A stretch of DNA of 64,000 nt from NCBI RefSeq assembly GCF_021018805.1, contig NC_086247.1, forward strand, positions 88,520,140 through 88,584,139, in the 5' to 3' direction. The notes beneath the pieces were generated by a model. It was not told the origin of the DNA, searched no databases, and worked only from the letters and a program-made list of their open reading frames with translations. A program made the position numbers and the translations under genes. The stretch's first letter is position 1. Each line of letters starts with the position of its first letter. Source of the DNA: Prinia subflava (Eukaryota; Chordata; Aves; Passeriformes; Cisticolidae). Positions 39,825-52,530 of the stretch are shown in pieces.

Positions 39825-39880
<56 letters not shown>
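39825..39880 (+). repeat. Pure A homopolymer, 56 nt
   Basis: Fifty-six consecutive A follow GTGCCATTAC and precede GCAAAATCC. CR1, the main avian LINE, does not end in poly-A, so this is not a normal CR1 tail. No AATAAA or ATTAAA lies in the 45 bases before it, and no retroposed gene is recognisable upstream. Explanations are slippage expansion of a shorter A run, a rare processed retrocopy, or a sequencing/assembly artefact. On the minus strand it produces poly-phenylalanine frames that are not genes. Confidence 0.95.
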
Positions 39881-39881
<1 letters not shown>

Positions 39882-42800
39882 CAAAATCCAATATTATTAA
39901 ATCATAGGTAGAAAGGGTCATCTTTTCAGGGCAGTGTAGAAACATATCCAAGCTCAGCCTGGTCCCACTTCATCTCCCTTCCAGTAGGTAGGGACTAGAA
40001 GGAGCATTACTGCAAGCTGAACATACCTTAGAGACTTGAAGACCATTGACTACTTGCTTAAAATAATCTGGAAGCCTGACAGTTGACCCTAGCAGCATGG
40101 AAAAAGTGCCCTAAACCATGACCAAGAATATACTCGGGTTATAAAATATGCCCACATGTAGAATATGGGTGAAGGGTCTGCAATTTCTTTCAATAACATG
40201 GTTATTTTGCAAAATGGTGGCGTTTTAGCTCCTGGGCATGTGAACAGGGTTGTTTTTAGTGGCCATTTAAAGTTGACTTATTAGCTGCACACTGATTATG
40301 GAAACCCAAGAGCTAAATACAGTTCCTGAACCTTTGTCATGCCTTGCCTTATTCACTCCCTTCCTTAACAGAGCTAGGTCCCTGTGGTAATGGGTATTAA
40401 AAATACTTGACACAGAATACTGCAATATTCTCAGGAAAAGAGCTAAGGCATGTGGTTTGCAGTGTGCATGTATGTGTCCGTGTTTGTGTCCATGGCTTCT
40501 ATACTGTTCCCCAAAGCAGGGAGCTAAGAATGGAATTATCCTGTATCTGCCCAGCTGCACCCTTCTCAGACCTTTCTCTCAAGCATCTGGTGCTGGCTAG
40601 CATCAGGGACAGGATATTGACCCTTGCTTCTAAGCAGGTCTGGCAATCCCCATATTTCCAGGCGTTGGACACAAACAGACTGTTTCCTAGTAGAGGATGG
40701 CTCATGTTTCTTGCCAATGTTGACAGTCAAATGCCACTTTTGCATTCCCTCTTAATCCTAATACACAACCTCAGGCTGAAGGTCAAAGGGTAGATCCTGG
40801 TTATTCCCATGCAAGGAAAATCAATTTAGATTCACAAAAGACAGAACAGTCAGTGCAGGAGGTCACCGGATGGTCTCAGTTGCTCTTCAGGTTTAGAAAT
40901 TTGAACAGGGAGGAAGGAGGGGGATGAATAAGGACAAATTGATGGAGCAGGATTGCTTGAGGGCTGGCAGAACCACAGCTTGAGAAAAGACATGAGCAGA
41001 AGGGCCATCTTCAATAGAGACTGACTCATCCTACTGTGCCAGGACCTGATCTGCCCCAAAATTACAGAAATATTTATAATTTTACCTCAGTTTATCCCAC
41101 TGCAAAGCAAGATGTCCACCAAGTTTTGTGAACATTTCAGATCAAATCTGAGATCTTGAACTTTAAAGGAGAAATTTGATACCAGATGAGTTGCCTTGAC
41201 CGAAGCAAGGGATTTGGACAAACCAATTCATTGCACAAGGCTGAGTGAAGATGATTTTGACCTTAAAGCACTGGGGCAAAACTGTAATTATGCTCTCCTG
41301 TTGTAGAAGGAAAATCTGCTTGGCATGTAACAGACAATTTCACTGAAATTAGAGGTGAGAAATTCTCTCTGAGGGTTTCTGGGGCATTTTTTTTGCCTAT
41401 AAAGATGCTCAAAGCAAGAGTCAAATAGTTTTTGGAGGCGTGAGGGCAAAAGACTTTGAATGAGAAGCAGTGGGAAAGGCAACTCCGAGGGCAGTGCATT
41501 TCTGCCCTATCACACAGTTTGTGGTGGAAGTTTTGGTCCTCTCCACCTCTGCTCTCCTCTTGCCTCTGCTTTCAGGCTGCTGAGTGCACTGGACAGAGCC
41601 TCACCAGGACGAGCTTATAACTTGCTTTAGGGGTATTGGCAGCTCGTTGTTGCACTGTTCCAGCTGAGTGCCACAAGGGCAGACAGTCTGTTGCTCCTCT
41701 GATGTCGTCACTTGGTAAAAAGCACCAAAAGAGTAAATTCCCCTTCCCCCCATTACATTTTTGAGGCCTGCTCAGTAATAACACAGCTTCAAATTTAAGC
41801 AGCAAGTTCCCTATAGGCATAGACCATTCTGCAGTTTTAGTGTGCACAGCAGAGCGTGACAGCGCCCCAAGGGCCAGATTCTTCCTGCAGAGTCTGGTGG
41901 CCCATCAAATCGAGCAGGGTTACATCAGAAGTAGAATATGAATCAGAATCTTTATTTGTCATTTAGCTAGTATTTGGTGTGGCTATAAATAGGTCATTTG
42001 TCTGCAATTCTTATTTCCAGAATTTATTTTTATTTTTTTAACCTCAGCTTTGCTTTTTTTGACCACAAGCATGTTATGAGTCTAAAAATGTCAGACTTGG
42101 AACTGGAAAGAGCAGATAACTGAGGCATGGCTCACTCCTGTCCCAGGCTGCTCACTGCCTGCCCATTGTGGGCAGAAAAGGGCCAAATGATCAGTCTTGG
42201 CACAGTCACCAAGGGTTGTTTTGAGTTCCTAGGAATTTAACCCTATGACTTTGACCTTTGACAAGAACACTTAATTATTTCCAGCTCTCTAACCAAGTCA
42301 TAAACTGGCCTTTCAAAAATGTTTCCTGCTCTCCATAAAAGAGAGCTCTCAGCTCCTGTCATAGCAGAGTTTACATTCTTTGAATGGAGGAGCTTCTTGA
42401 ATCAGCAGGATGCTGTGGCTGGGTTAAAGAGTTCAACATTTGGTTTTGCTTTTAACAGGAGATGAATCCGTGCTCCAAAATGCCATCCTGTGTCCAGACT
42501 TTGTATCTCCCAAACTTTTCCTTTTGCTTATTGTTTCCCCAGGTATTGGAATTTGAGATTGTTCCATTATAAAACCAGAATTTCTGTACAAAATCAGAAT
42601 GAAAACTATTCCACTCTTTTCTTATTTTCAGGACAGATATATATATGTATATGGATAATAATATTTTTTTCATACAAATACCCAGCAGTGACTGCCTTGT
42701 GGTCCTGTGAGCCTTCAAGTTTTGGTTACAGCTTATGAGTTCCCTCAGCTGACAGATCAAGCTGCATATGGCACGCTTTCTGTGCAAGGTAAGAGAATCT

Positions 42801-45800
42801 TCCTTTTTCCACACAACACTCCCCATCCATTCATTTTGTCAGGGGGACATTCCTCCTTCAGTCCAAAAACAATAAGTACAAAATGTTAGCTTCTCTGGGC
42901 TCTTCAATAAATCGGAAGGCACGACCCCTGCTGCAGCCTTAATGAAGAAGCATTCCACCCCACGCTTTCTGTGATTTATGCAAACACACAGACCCCAGCA
43001 GCCTGGATGCAGAGGGAGCAGGGGCTGTGCCTGGCAGCCTGGGGAGGCTCCTGCTCTCAGCAGCCCTCAGCTGAGTGCGTGGGTTTCGTGCTGACCTCCG
43101 TGCGTGCATCGCTCCCAGTGAGGGGCGCCGAAACCACCAAAGCCTTGCTGAAATGGCAGCACGCTCTAGCAGAGAGTGTAATTCTGCCTTCCCACTCAAC
43201 AGCTCTACCAGTAAGTTGCTGCTTTTTCCTTACATGGGGATGTGGTTGGTGGGGACATTCTTTTCTAATGAAAAGGCAGCTCTTGGTATCAAAAACCACT
43301 TGCCCAACATTTCTAGCGTGTAAGGCAGAAAAACAGAGCTGAAAAACAAACTTTTACTGAAATACATATTTTTAGACTGGTTTCCCAGCTTTTGCAGCCC
43401 AAGCTTCTGCCTGCCAGATCTGAGGCAGAGCCCAGTGCACTGGGGCTGTCCCCAGACATGCAGCTCTGCTGCAAATCTATGTCTGTATCAGCCCAGGTGT
43501 GGAGCCTGGGGTCAGACCAGAGTAAGGGATCACTTGGAATGCCTGCACCCCAGGAAGAGCTGGCCAAGCCTGAACTGCAGCCAGAAAACCCTGATGCTGC
43601 CATGCCTTCACCTCTGGATTTGGGATCACTGAGGTGCCACAATCAGCTGCAGGACCATCATGCTGGCAAAGCCTGTGGGATGTTAGTGAGGAGAGAAATT
43701 AACAACACCCTTTCCTTGACTCACTGCAAGGAGGGGGAAATGGAAATGCATGCATTGAGATTGCCTGTGGTAGCAGCAATTGTATTTCTCGCTCTCCAGA
43801 GAATGAATTAATTTAGACAGTGATGTTATCAAACTTGTCTTGGAGAACAGAAAGCAGCTGTAAGCACCTTCCCTGCTCAGAGGTTGTGCCCCATGCCTGG
43901 GAGAAGGCTGGAGTCCCACATGTGACTTGGGAAATTCCAGCCCTCCCCCTGCCCCTTAGGGACTGCCAGCGTCCACCTTAGTCAACTGTGGGAATGAAGC
44001 CATAGCTGGGCAAAGGGGAAAAAAAAACCTCAGAAAGAAAGCTGTACAGGCCACAAGCCCTCAGGAAAAGGGCTGCATTACAAGATAAATCCATTTAGCT
44101 CTAAACACACATGGTGTGTTTGTGAAACAGCACAGAATCTCAGCTGCTGGAAATGAAATGGCAATAAGTGGCAATGCTGAATTCTGTCTTGAAGGGTTTG
44201 TCTTTTTTTTTCTTTTTTAATATACTTTTGTCCCTTCAGAGTCTCCTGCCTGTTCACAATGTCCTGAAAATATCTTCTGCTGCCTTACCCTCGCCAACAT
44301 CATTTTGCCACAGATGAATTGCATATTCTTTCCTGTAAGTATTTTCTTCAATTCCAGCCTGCAAATGACTGACTTGTTAAACTGCAATTCCCACTGCCCA
44401 AACCCGACTCTCACCAGAGGCTGCTTTATACTGCTCCAGCAATGTCAAACTGCTGAACTGTCAGTGTGGTATAAAAGAGACCTGGACATTGAAAGGAACA
44501 TTCCTCCATGTCTCTAAAATATTTTCTATAGTCTATAGAAGTACCAAGTGTTTTTGTAAAATAATAATAGTTTAAAAAGCAAATTCGCCCATTTAATGTT
44601 CCTACTCACCAAATATACCATATGGTATTTTAAATGTCATCTTTCAGGGCTCTTCTCTTTGAAAAGCTGAGATGTTTTATGGCATAAATATTTTCCCTGT
44701 GAGGTTTGGAAACCAATGTGTTGGACACTATATTTTTTTAACAGTTATGGTATATTAGATCATGGTGTTTTGTGGTTAGGTATGACATCAGGCCACCACA
44801 AAGCCTTACCAGGGGAATCACATGGAGAAAAACATGTCAATAGCTTTCAACCTTCAAGGGAATTCAGAAAAGCCAGACCTGTGTACGTGGAATGATTGGT
44901 TGTTATTCTGACAAAGCTAACCTGGGGTGACTTGCAAGCATGCATACTTACAAAAGTCCTGAGGACTAGATAAAGAGAAAAGGATTGCTGTGTGCATATT
45001 CCAATTTCAGAAAAATGTCAGCAAGGGCACAAGGACAGACTCTGCTCCTCCCTTACTCTCCAGAAAACACCTGATGATTCACCTACAATCTGCAGCTCTA
45101 GGCTTTCCTAAATTGCATTCCAATTTAAAATGCAATCCAATTTACTACACATTCCCAAGTACTAACAGACTCACCTTGGAATCTTGGTGTATCTGTCCTG
45201 CCACTTTCATAATGTTCCCATTTATCCCTTCCATTTATATGTTGGGGTTTTCTTCCATAATGCAGCTCCTGCAATCCTTACACCTTTCAGCCAACACCTG
45301 AGGAAAGCATACAAGAAAAAGAACTTTCCTTGGAAGTCAGATCTGCGAGGGCAAGAGCCAAAATGCTGATGGGCAGCTGGAGCACAGTGATGCCTCAGGC
45401 TGGTTGCAGGGGATTTAGGTGGGGAGACCTGGGTGAATATAATCTACCTTGTGTGTTTTCCTGTTTTGGGGCTGGGTGGTGGAGCTGCCCTGACTTGTCA
45501 TGGGTGCAGAGGGATTAGCTCCTGCCCTGTGCTGCCCTCATCCTCCTGTGGCTTGTGCCATAGCTCTTCTCCCACCCAGAGCAGCTGGGAAGCCTGGTTT
45601 TGCCTGCCTCTGCAGCCACAGTCAGTGATTGCCAGGGAGGAAGGGCCCTTCCAGAGTATGAAACATAGCTTGGGGAAAAGCAGGTCTCAATCCTTGTGAC
45701 AGACCAGCACCCAATACAGGGCTTTGTATTATCTGCTGAGGAAGGCATTGCCTCCATGGAGCCCAGATCTTGGGGTTGGAGAGGGGGATTTCTGGTTGTT

Positions 45801-45847
45801 GTTTGTTTGTTTGTTTGTGGGGTTTTGTTGTTGTTGTTGTTGTTGTT
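45801..45847. repeat. GTTT and GTT microsatellites
   Basis: About 4.5 copies of GTTT (45801-45818) are followed after GGGGTTTT by seven copies of GTT (45827-45847). The GTT run keeps frames open and creates a poly-leucine stretch on the + strand that is not evidence of a gene. Confidence 0.9.
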
Positions 45848-46517
45848 TTTAATCCCCAGAGCAAACGCCTGCAGGTTTATTGGGAATTTGCTGATTCTGT
45901 TTCTAACCTGTAAAAGCACTTGTCTGCCTAGAAGGTTTCCTCCTTTTCCTAACTATCCTAATTGGGCTAATGAAAAATATTGCTTCTATCCCTTAAGCTT
46001 TTTTCTTGGTTAGGATGTATTCTATCCCATCCCCAGCAGACAGCCAAGTGTGGTTCCCAACTGCTGGCCTTGTGCTTTGAAGGACAGAGACAACATTTGA
46101 GAGATTCTGTATCCCTGCCAGGCCTTGGAGAGCTATAGCTACAAGTAGTCTCATACTGAGGTGTGTGCATGCCTGCATATGTGAGAGGAGATATCTCAGA
46201 TTGCAAAGGCAATCCTCCTATTGCCATTTCTTAACTTTTAAGTCCTCAGTTTGTAAGCCAAATGATGTCCTATTAAGCACAGTCTTGCATTTAGGCATGC
46301 ACTAAAATGCCTCCAAATGTGCAGATTGACTGACACAATGAATGCATTTTTTCCTCCCTGAAGTGGAAAGGGTAAGAGGAACTGCAGATTCAAATGTATT
46401 TCATGGACCTGTGTTATTGTGGTCTCTGACTATTTTATTCTTTTTTCATCCTTGTAATTTTATATTGCTGTTGTGACCTTCTATTCTTAATGGGGCTTTC
46501 CTTTGCAATGTGCAGCT

Positions 46518-46550
46518 GAGGTATAAATGATATAAATGAGGTATAAATGA
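46518..46550. repeat. Short direct repeat, 13 bp at 20-bp spacing
   Basis: GAGGTATAAATGA occurs at 46518-46530 and 46538-46550, with a further TATAAATGA between them. This is a small tandem duplication. The TATAAAT cores resemble TATA boxes, but there is no other promoter evidence. Confidence 0.75.
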
Positions 46551-49500
46551 TTTTTTTCAGAATGATTCCATGTGATCCATCAGGCCATTCAGGCTTAGCC
46601 GGTCTGCCTTGTACTTTGAATACCAGCTATTCACGTCAGTATGATTATAAACTATGTACAGCTTGAGGACTCCTGTTAGAAATTTTTAGGAAAATCATTC
46701 TGAATAAGGAACACTCTCACATTTATTGTTCTTTTCAGCCTCTTACAGACTACAAATTCAGTGAGAGAATGTGTTTGTGGACTTCATCACATGAAACTGT
46801 AGCAACTATTATGTTGAATCTAAACAAAATAGGAGCAGGAAGTCAAAATCCAATTTGTCATTGTCCTTGCTAAAAGATATGTACCAAAGCTGTGATAGCA
46901 AATGTCATCACAGTGTTTCTTATCAGCCCTTGCACAGGGAGATGAAGAACAGATATTTCCGATGATATTTAGAGTTATTCCTTTTTTAGATCCAACATAT
47001 TCATAACATAATGGAATAGGATATCAGTTCTGACTGCACATGGGACAAACCCCTAAGAGCTAATCCACTGCTTTGCTCACAGGGAAATGCTGATCCCCAC
47101 TTGGGATTTTCTAGCAGCTTGACACTAACTTAGATATATTATCCTCTTCAATTTGCATTAATGTGCTCAGGGATGATTTTGTTGTTGTTACTGCTAGACA
47201 TTTATGCTTTGGTCAGGGATTTGGAGGACTTCTGTGATCAAAAGCTCTGACATAGGTCTAAGTACCTGCATTGCTCCCCATCCCCACAGCCTAGGGGAGA
47301 GCAGCTGAACCTGCCCTGCCCTGCTGCTCTCCCAAGTGAATAGTCATGGAGGGCAACTGTAGGAGGTGTGAGGTTTGGAAAAACAGAGGGATCCCATTTT
47401 TTTTGCAGTAGGACAGAGAAATACAGCAGGCCAAGTCCTAGGTATGTCCTGTGTGCTGCACCAAACACCAACCTCCTGTAGCTTGAATTGAGGTTTTCAG
47501 AGCACTTTTCTGAGTGACTCAGGGGCGGGGGTTTGGATTTCAGGAACACCTCAAAACTATGTCGTGTGTTCATCTCCCCAGCTTGTGCAGAGGAGAGGGG
47601 AGCCCCGTGAGAAACACGTGTCTCTTTAAACCCTGAGACAAGGGCCAGATATTCCATGTTTGCCTTGTGTGTCACTGGGCTGGGCATGCCTGTACTTCTA
47701 AGCCCTGGAGGACAGGGAAATGCTACTTCCCTGCCTGGGGTTGTTGCAGAACACAGTTCTCAGTGGTTGTCAGATATTTATCAGAGAGTAATAAGGAACT
47801 TTCTAATTTTCCAGGGAAACATTTAGTGCACCTTTTCTTAAACTGCCAGATAAATGGTGCTGACCATGATTTTTAAGGAAAACCCTTTGCTAGGCACTGA
47901 AAAAGAGGGTGTTTTCCAGAGGCTGGCAGCACTGCACAGATGCCCACAAAGTTGCAGGGAACTAGTGCAGGGGGCAGGAATGCCAAGCAGCCCAGCAGGG
48001 AGGCAGCTTTGTGTCCTGTCTGCAGGAGCTTTTGAGAACCCCATTGCCCTGGAATGGCCTAAAGGAAGAATCACAAGAGAACCTTTGGAAATTAGTGGAG
48101 TGGTAAGCTTCCTTGTCAGTCTAGCAGCAAGATCCTCTTCTTCCTGTGTTCTTTGACAAAGACAGAGAATAAATACTCTGGGCTGAGAATGATCCAAAAG
48201 AAGCCCTTAAAAGTTCTGCAGTTCCTGGTTTCAGGCCTTAGCAAAGGCTTGCTTCAAGCTGTAAAAAAGGAGTTTAAACATTCCCTAGTTAACCTCTTCT
48301 CTTTGAGCCTTCTCATGTCTCCAGCTGCTGTATTCATGTGCTTCCCCAGCTGGAAGGGAGCCAGGCACAGGGCAAGGGAGTCTCTAAGCTTAGAGATTCT
48401 TTCTTACAACATTTGGAGTGCAGAGTGAAAGCATTAGAGAAAAGCAGCAGTGGCCCTTCCCTGGACTGTTTTGCCCCCTTTTTGTATGGTCCTACCCCAG
48501 GAGATGGTGATTAGTGGCATATGGGTTGCCATGCTGGTGCTTTTCCATTCCTGGTGAAGGGTTGAAGTTCTGACTGGCCTAGTTCATCACAACTATCAAT
48601 AAAAGCAACGGATGAACGGGAAGTCCTTGAACTCTGCATTGTCTAAGGTGTGACTCTTATAAACTAGTTTTATTGGTGTGCTACAATACATGTTATAGAT
48701 CTCTGATCATAAATGGGGTTTAGATAAATACAGCTGAGACAACCGATAATGGCCAGGTGTATAAAACCCCACAGTTGTTCATTGTAATTTAAAGGAGGAA
48801 GTGTTGTATTTTTTCTAATGTTAACAACTTTCTCTGGAAGAACAGCCAGCTTTAGTAAGAGCATAAATGTGATTTTCACTGTACAAAACTCGTGTCTCTC
48901 CTACTTTGGGTATTAAACTCTGTGTAAAGGACCTCTCATTTCTATACTGCAGAAATATTCTTAACCTTATTGAAGCTGATTGAAAGAAGGACTTCACTAG
49001 TTATTTTTCAGGCAGTTCCTGGCTACCGAGTGTACAAAACATATGGAGTTTGTACACGCAAGACCCTTCCTCCTCTCCCTTGCTTGTGAGCAAGATGGGC
49101 TTGATGCTGCAGAAAAATGTGCATTCACCCTGTAAGCAAGCTGTGGTGCTGTTCACACAAGCATGGTTTAGAGAAGCAAATATCTTTCAGATGGCTTTTT
49201 TTCAGAGACTCCCTCTAAATAGACTTCAGTTTTCAATTAAAAAGAAATAGTCCTCTTAATCTTTGTCACGAAAGGAATCACGTAATGTGGCTAATGCTGG
49301 ACTAGATGTAGTTGATGCTGCCTCCCAGGAAACTCAGAGCAAAGCTATTCATGTGGCTGGTGACAAGTCAAAAGCTCTCCTGGAGGCAGCACAGTGAGGT
49401 TTTTCCATTGCATTATCAGTGCTTGGTGAGAAATTTGTCTAATGTAAGAATCTGGACTGGAAGAGATGGAAACAGTAAACTAAATTAGAAAACTTCAGGC

Positions 49501-50811
49501 ATCACATGAGGTAACACCTGTTGAAACAGCAGTGAAGCTCCTGAGAAAGTTATTTCCCAGGAACTTGTATAAAATGGAGCACCTTGCTTGTGCATGGCAA
49601 TCTCCCACCATCACCACCAATGGATTCTGTAGTAATGAGTCAGAGAAACAAATGCAGTCACATTAAACATTTTGCTGGCAGATCACGCGGAGTTTAATTA
49701 TCCTGTGTTCCTGCTTTCAGCAGCTGAGGAGGACAAATACAGTAGACCCATCCTCCACCTTTCAAGCATCTTGCTCAATAGCATTTTTCTGTGTTTTCCT
49801 CAGTGACAGTGGTCTTGGAGGAGTCTGCCCCGGAGAAGAGGTCGGGATGGGACAAGAGGAGTTAACTGTGGGGCAGGGCATAGGATACTCTCTGAAGCCA
49901 AGGTTTTGATCATTTGCCCCATCACAGCTCCTGTCTCTCCCCTGATGGCTCTGCTGTATATTGTTATGTTTCCATTTACCTGTAAGCTCACAAACCAGCC
50001 TTTCACCGGGAAATGTGAAGAGATGGATTCTTCTGGTGTCTCCTCTGGCTTCTGCAAAGCCCCTGTGTCTAATGCTGTTGTGAGAGCAGTGGGATCATAT
50101 GAATTTTATTCAGAATTTTGGTAACAGGGAGGATGGGGCCATTTAAATTTTAAGTGTTGGCTCCCTGCCTCATGGGCCTAAGAACTAATTACAGTGGGAC
50201 TAATTTTGGTTTAAACAGATGCTCTTACAAAGTTGAGGGGTTTTGCTATATATTTGATAAGGGGAAAAAATTCAAATTTGAGTAATTAGATTAAATAAAC
50301 TCAAAGCATAATTAATTCAAAGCACAAATCTGAAGTTGAAACAAGTTCCTTTCCTCCCCATCCCAACAAAGGAGAATATCTCGATTTTTAGACTGGAAGG
50401 TCACTGGTGAGTGACAAAGGAGACTTTTGTTCTGCCCTTGGCCACACTTCTTGCTTGCAGGCTGCCCCTCCTCTGTCACCCTGCTTAAAAAGGGAGTGCA
50501 ATGATACCGACCTACTTGGCAACGTGATCTATCTGTGAAAGAGCCAGGGCTGAGCTGGCTTTGCAAACTTCGAGCCTTTCACGTTGGTACCCTCCCTCGG
50601 CTCGGAAAACGCTACGTGCTAAATTTGGGCAGCTTTTCGAGTTTGTGATTCATTCCCAGGGAATTCCAGACTTCTTCAAGCTCTTCCCTTATTTGTCGGT
50701 GTTTGCCGGCCGGTTTACTAAACAGGCTGCTCTGGGGCTGTTTGCCGCCCTTGACCCCACTTATCTCTGAGTGGGGCTGAGTCACACCACGGAACCCGGC
50801 ACGGCGAGGAG

Positions 50812-51177
50812 ATGGCGAGAGCCAGCGCGGCCCTGAGCGCGGCCCTGAGCGCGGCCCTGAGCGCGGCCCTGAGCGCGGCCCTGAGCGCGGCCCTGAGCGC
50901 GGCCCTGAGCGCGGCCCTGAGCGCGGCCCTGAGCGCGGCCCTGAGCGCGGCCCTGAGCGCGGCCCTGAGCGCGGCCCTGAGCGCGGCCCGCAGCTCGCCG
51001 TGCCCTCCCTGGGCTCTGCCGCCGTGGGACTCAGGCTGGCCGGGCAGACTCCAAACACTGCCCAGCCGTGGGACCTGTGGCTCGATAAGAGCGGGACAAG
51101 GAGGAGCTGCTATCTGCTGTGCACGCACGGCGCTCCCAGCGCAGACAGGGTACCCGGCACGTAAACCCGTGAGCTGA
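50812..51177 (+). other. Ala/Leu-repeat open frame over the minisatellite (speculative)
   Basis: The frame begins at an ATG in a good vertebrate initiation context (GAGGAGATGG) and runs 121 codons to a TGA. After MARA it is a four-residue repeat, SAAL, 13 times plus SAAR, then a Pro/Trp/Gly/Cys-containing tail. The repeat would form a long hydrophobic Ala/Leu helix. Because the unit is 12 bp and lacks stops, at least two minus-strand frames (50612-51058 and 50718-51197) are open over it too. The open frame is therefore weak evidence of coding. I do not recognise a protein family, and it may be an untranslated repeat. Confidence 0.12.
50824..50989. repeat. Perfect 12-bp GC-rich minisatellite, 13.8 copies
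   Basis: The unit AGCGCGGCCCTG is repeated 13 times without a single mismatch (50824-50979), followed by a 10-nt partial unit. The unit is 83% G+C and contributes two CpGs per copy. Perfect identity points to recent expansion or ongoing homogenisation, so the copy number is probably polymorphic. It sits inside the CpG-rich segment. No other copy of the unit is seen in the window. Confidence 0.97.
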
Positions 51178-51240
51178 GCACCACACGCAGAAGGCAACCG
51201 TGATAAAAATACACTGAGAGCGTTCTGTTTATGGTTCCTT

Positions 51241-52530
51241 CCATGATAAAATCTGTGAACTTGTGGCAGCTCTTTCCTTAGTAATTTGCCTTTCTCCTAT
51301 AGCTCCTATTTTAATAATATTTCTAATCTACAATCTGAAAAAAACCCACAGAATTTTCAGAATTTGCCTCGTTATTTTAAAGCCTCCTGCAGGGAACAGA
51401 AGTGCAGTTGTAACCTGCTCATGCTTTCTCATAAACTGATTTCAAACCTTGCACGTGAACACACTGTGATTTCTACTGGTACCCAGAGTGACATCTTCCA
51501 TGAAACTCCACAGCTGTCCCTTAATGGGAGATTAGTGCTTTAACAAGATGTCTTTTTATTATTGTTGTTTGCTCACTAATGAAACAGGCTTGTGCTGTGT
51601 GCTATCAATTACATTGCAAATCATGTAACTTAATGACTCAGTACTTTTTTTTTTTAAGAAAACATAGCTGCGAGTTTTATTCAGTCCGGTTATTTCATGG
51701 CTTCAGATTTTGTTGCCCGAGTTCCTCATTACTGCAGCTGTAGATAAAAACTTAAAAATCTGAATCTCTTAAGGCTCAGGAACGTGACAGAAAATAGCCC
51801 CCAAAGGGTCACACACGGTTTGGTTCTGTGGGAGGGGAGAAGGTGAGGAGGGGGAGGAGATACAAACGCTGGCACAGGATATTTGCAGCTGACACTGCTG
51901 TCTCGGTGGGGATGCTGGCAACATGGGGCTCTTGGGGCTCCTTGGAAACTTTTTGCTGTTTAGCCTCAGAATGTGGATTCTTCCAGCCTTGTTTAGTCTT
52001 TCTGGATTCTTTTAAAGGTCAGCTGAGGGAAAACATGAATTAGGTCTTCCAGAGGGAGCTGCTACTCCTCTCTCCCTGTTAGGTGATGCAGGGGAAGTAT
52101 CTAAACCATGGTGTTGTGAGAGAAATTAGCTGCTTCTGCTTTCTCCCCTTCCTCTGTAGTGAGTTCTGTTCCCTCAATGAATGAGACTGATTTAGTACCA
52201 ATTTTATTCCCAACAGTCCCCAATAGGCAACCTAAAAATACCTCCAATCCCACACACATCTCTTGCAGTCCACAGCTTTTTCTGGAGCTGAGGCAAAATA
52301 GAACTGATATCATAGGCTGTTTTTACACAGTGACATCTAAAATATTTAATTTTTGTAATAGTGAAAGAGCACACTATACATTTTGGTAAATAATTTCAAT
52401 GTTATTGTTTCCATTTATGTAAATTGACAAATAGGTGAACTTAGGTGGAGCAAGAAGGTTTGGTTTTTGTTTGTTTTGGGGAGGGGGTAGGTGTTTGGGT
52501 TTTTTTTTAAATTATTTTCAACTTCTTAAG
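51241..52530. other. Unique non-coding DNA, no gene seen
   Basis: AT-richer unique sequence with a T run near 51647. Open frames are short and without motifs. A pyrimidine-rich tract at about 52499-52530 leads into the candidate exon at 52531. Confidence 0.5.

Larger units (their letters stand above)
39881..50500. other. About 10.6 kb of mostly unique non-coding DNA
   Basis: No named gene or large transposon is recognised. Short simple repeats at 45801-45847 and 46518-46550 are listed separately. A locally CpG-richer patch lies at about 43070-43160. A short phase-1 to phase-1 open segment with an acceptor and a strong GTAAGA donor lies at 42732-42788; it is discussed as a finding. Open frames reach 149 codons (minus strand, 47238-47687) but show no motif. 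Confidence 0.45.
50510..51240. promoter_or_regulatory. CpG-rich segment, possible CpG island
   Basis: By hand I count about 18 CpGs in 50510-50823, about two per 12-bp unit in the minisatellite (50824-50989), and about 16 in 50990-51180. The surrounding kilobases are strongly CpG-poor. It includes GC-rich phrases such as TTTGCCGGCCGG and GGAACCCGGCACGGCGAGG. CpG islands in vertebrates mark promoters, so this is the best place in the window for a transcription start, on either strand. No TATA box or first exon can be assigned with certainty. Part of the CpG count is produced by the minisatellite itself, but the flanks are enriched independently. Confidence 0.4.

Noticed and set aside
39582..39951. 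Minus-strand frames with poly-phenylalanine
   Set aside because: They are translations of the 56-nt A tract read as T; not coding.
47238..47687. 149-codon minus-strand frame
   Set aside because: Length is within chance expectation for 64 kb, and there are no motifs, promoter or splice signals.
50612..51197. Two minus-strand frames of 148 and 159 codons (Gly-Pro-Arg-Ser and Ala-Ala-Leu-Arg repeats)
   Set aside because: They are kept open by the stop-free 12-bp minisatellite and are shadows of the repeat.
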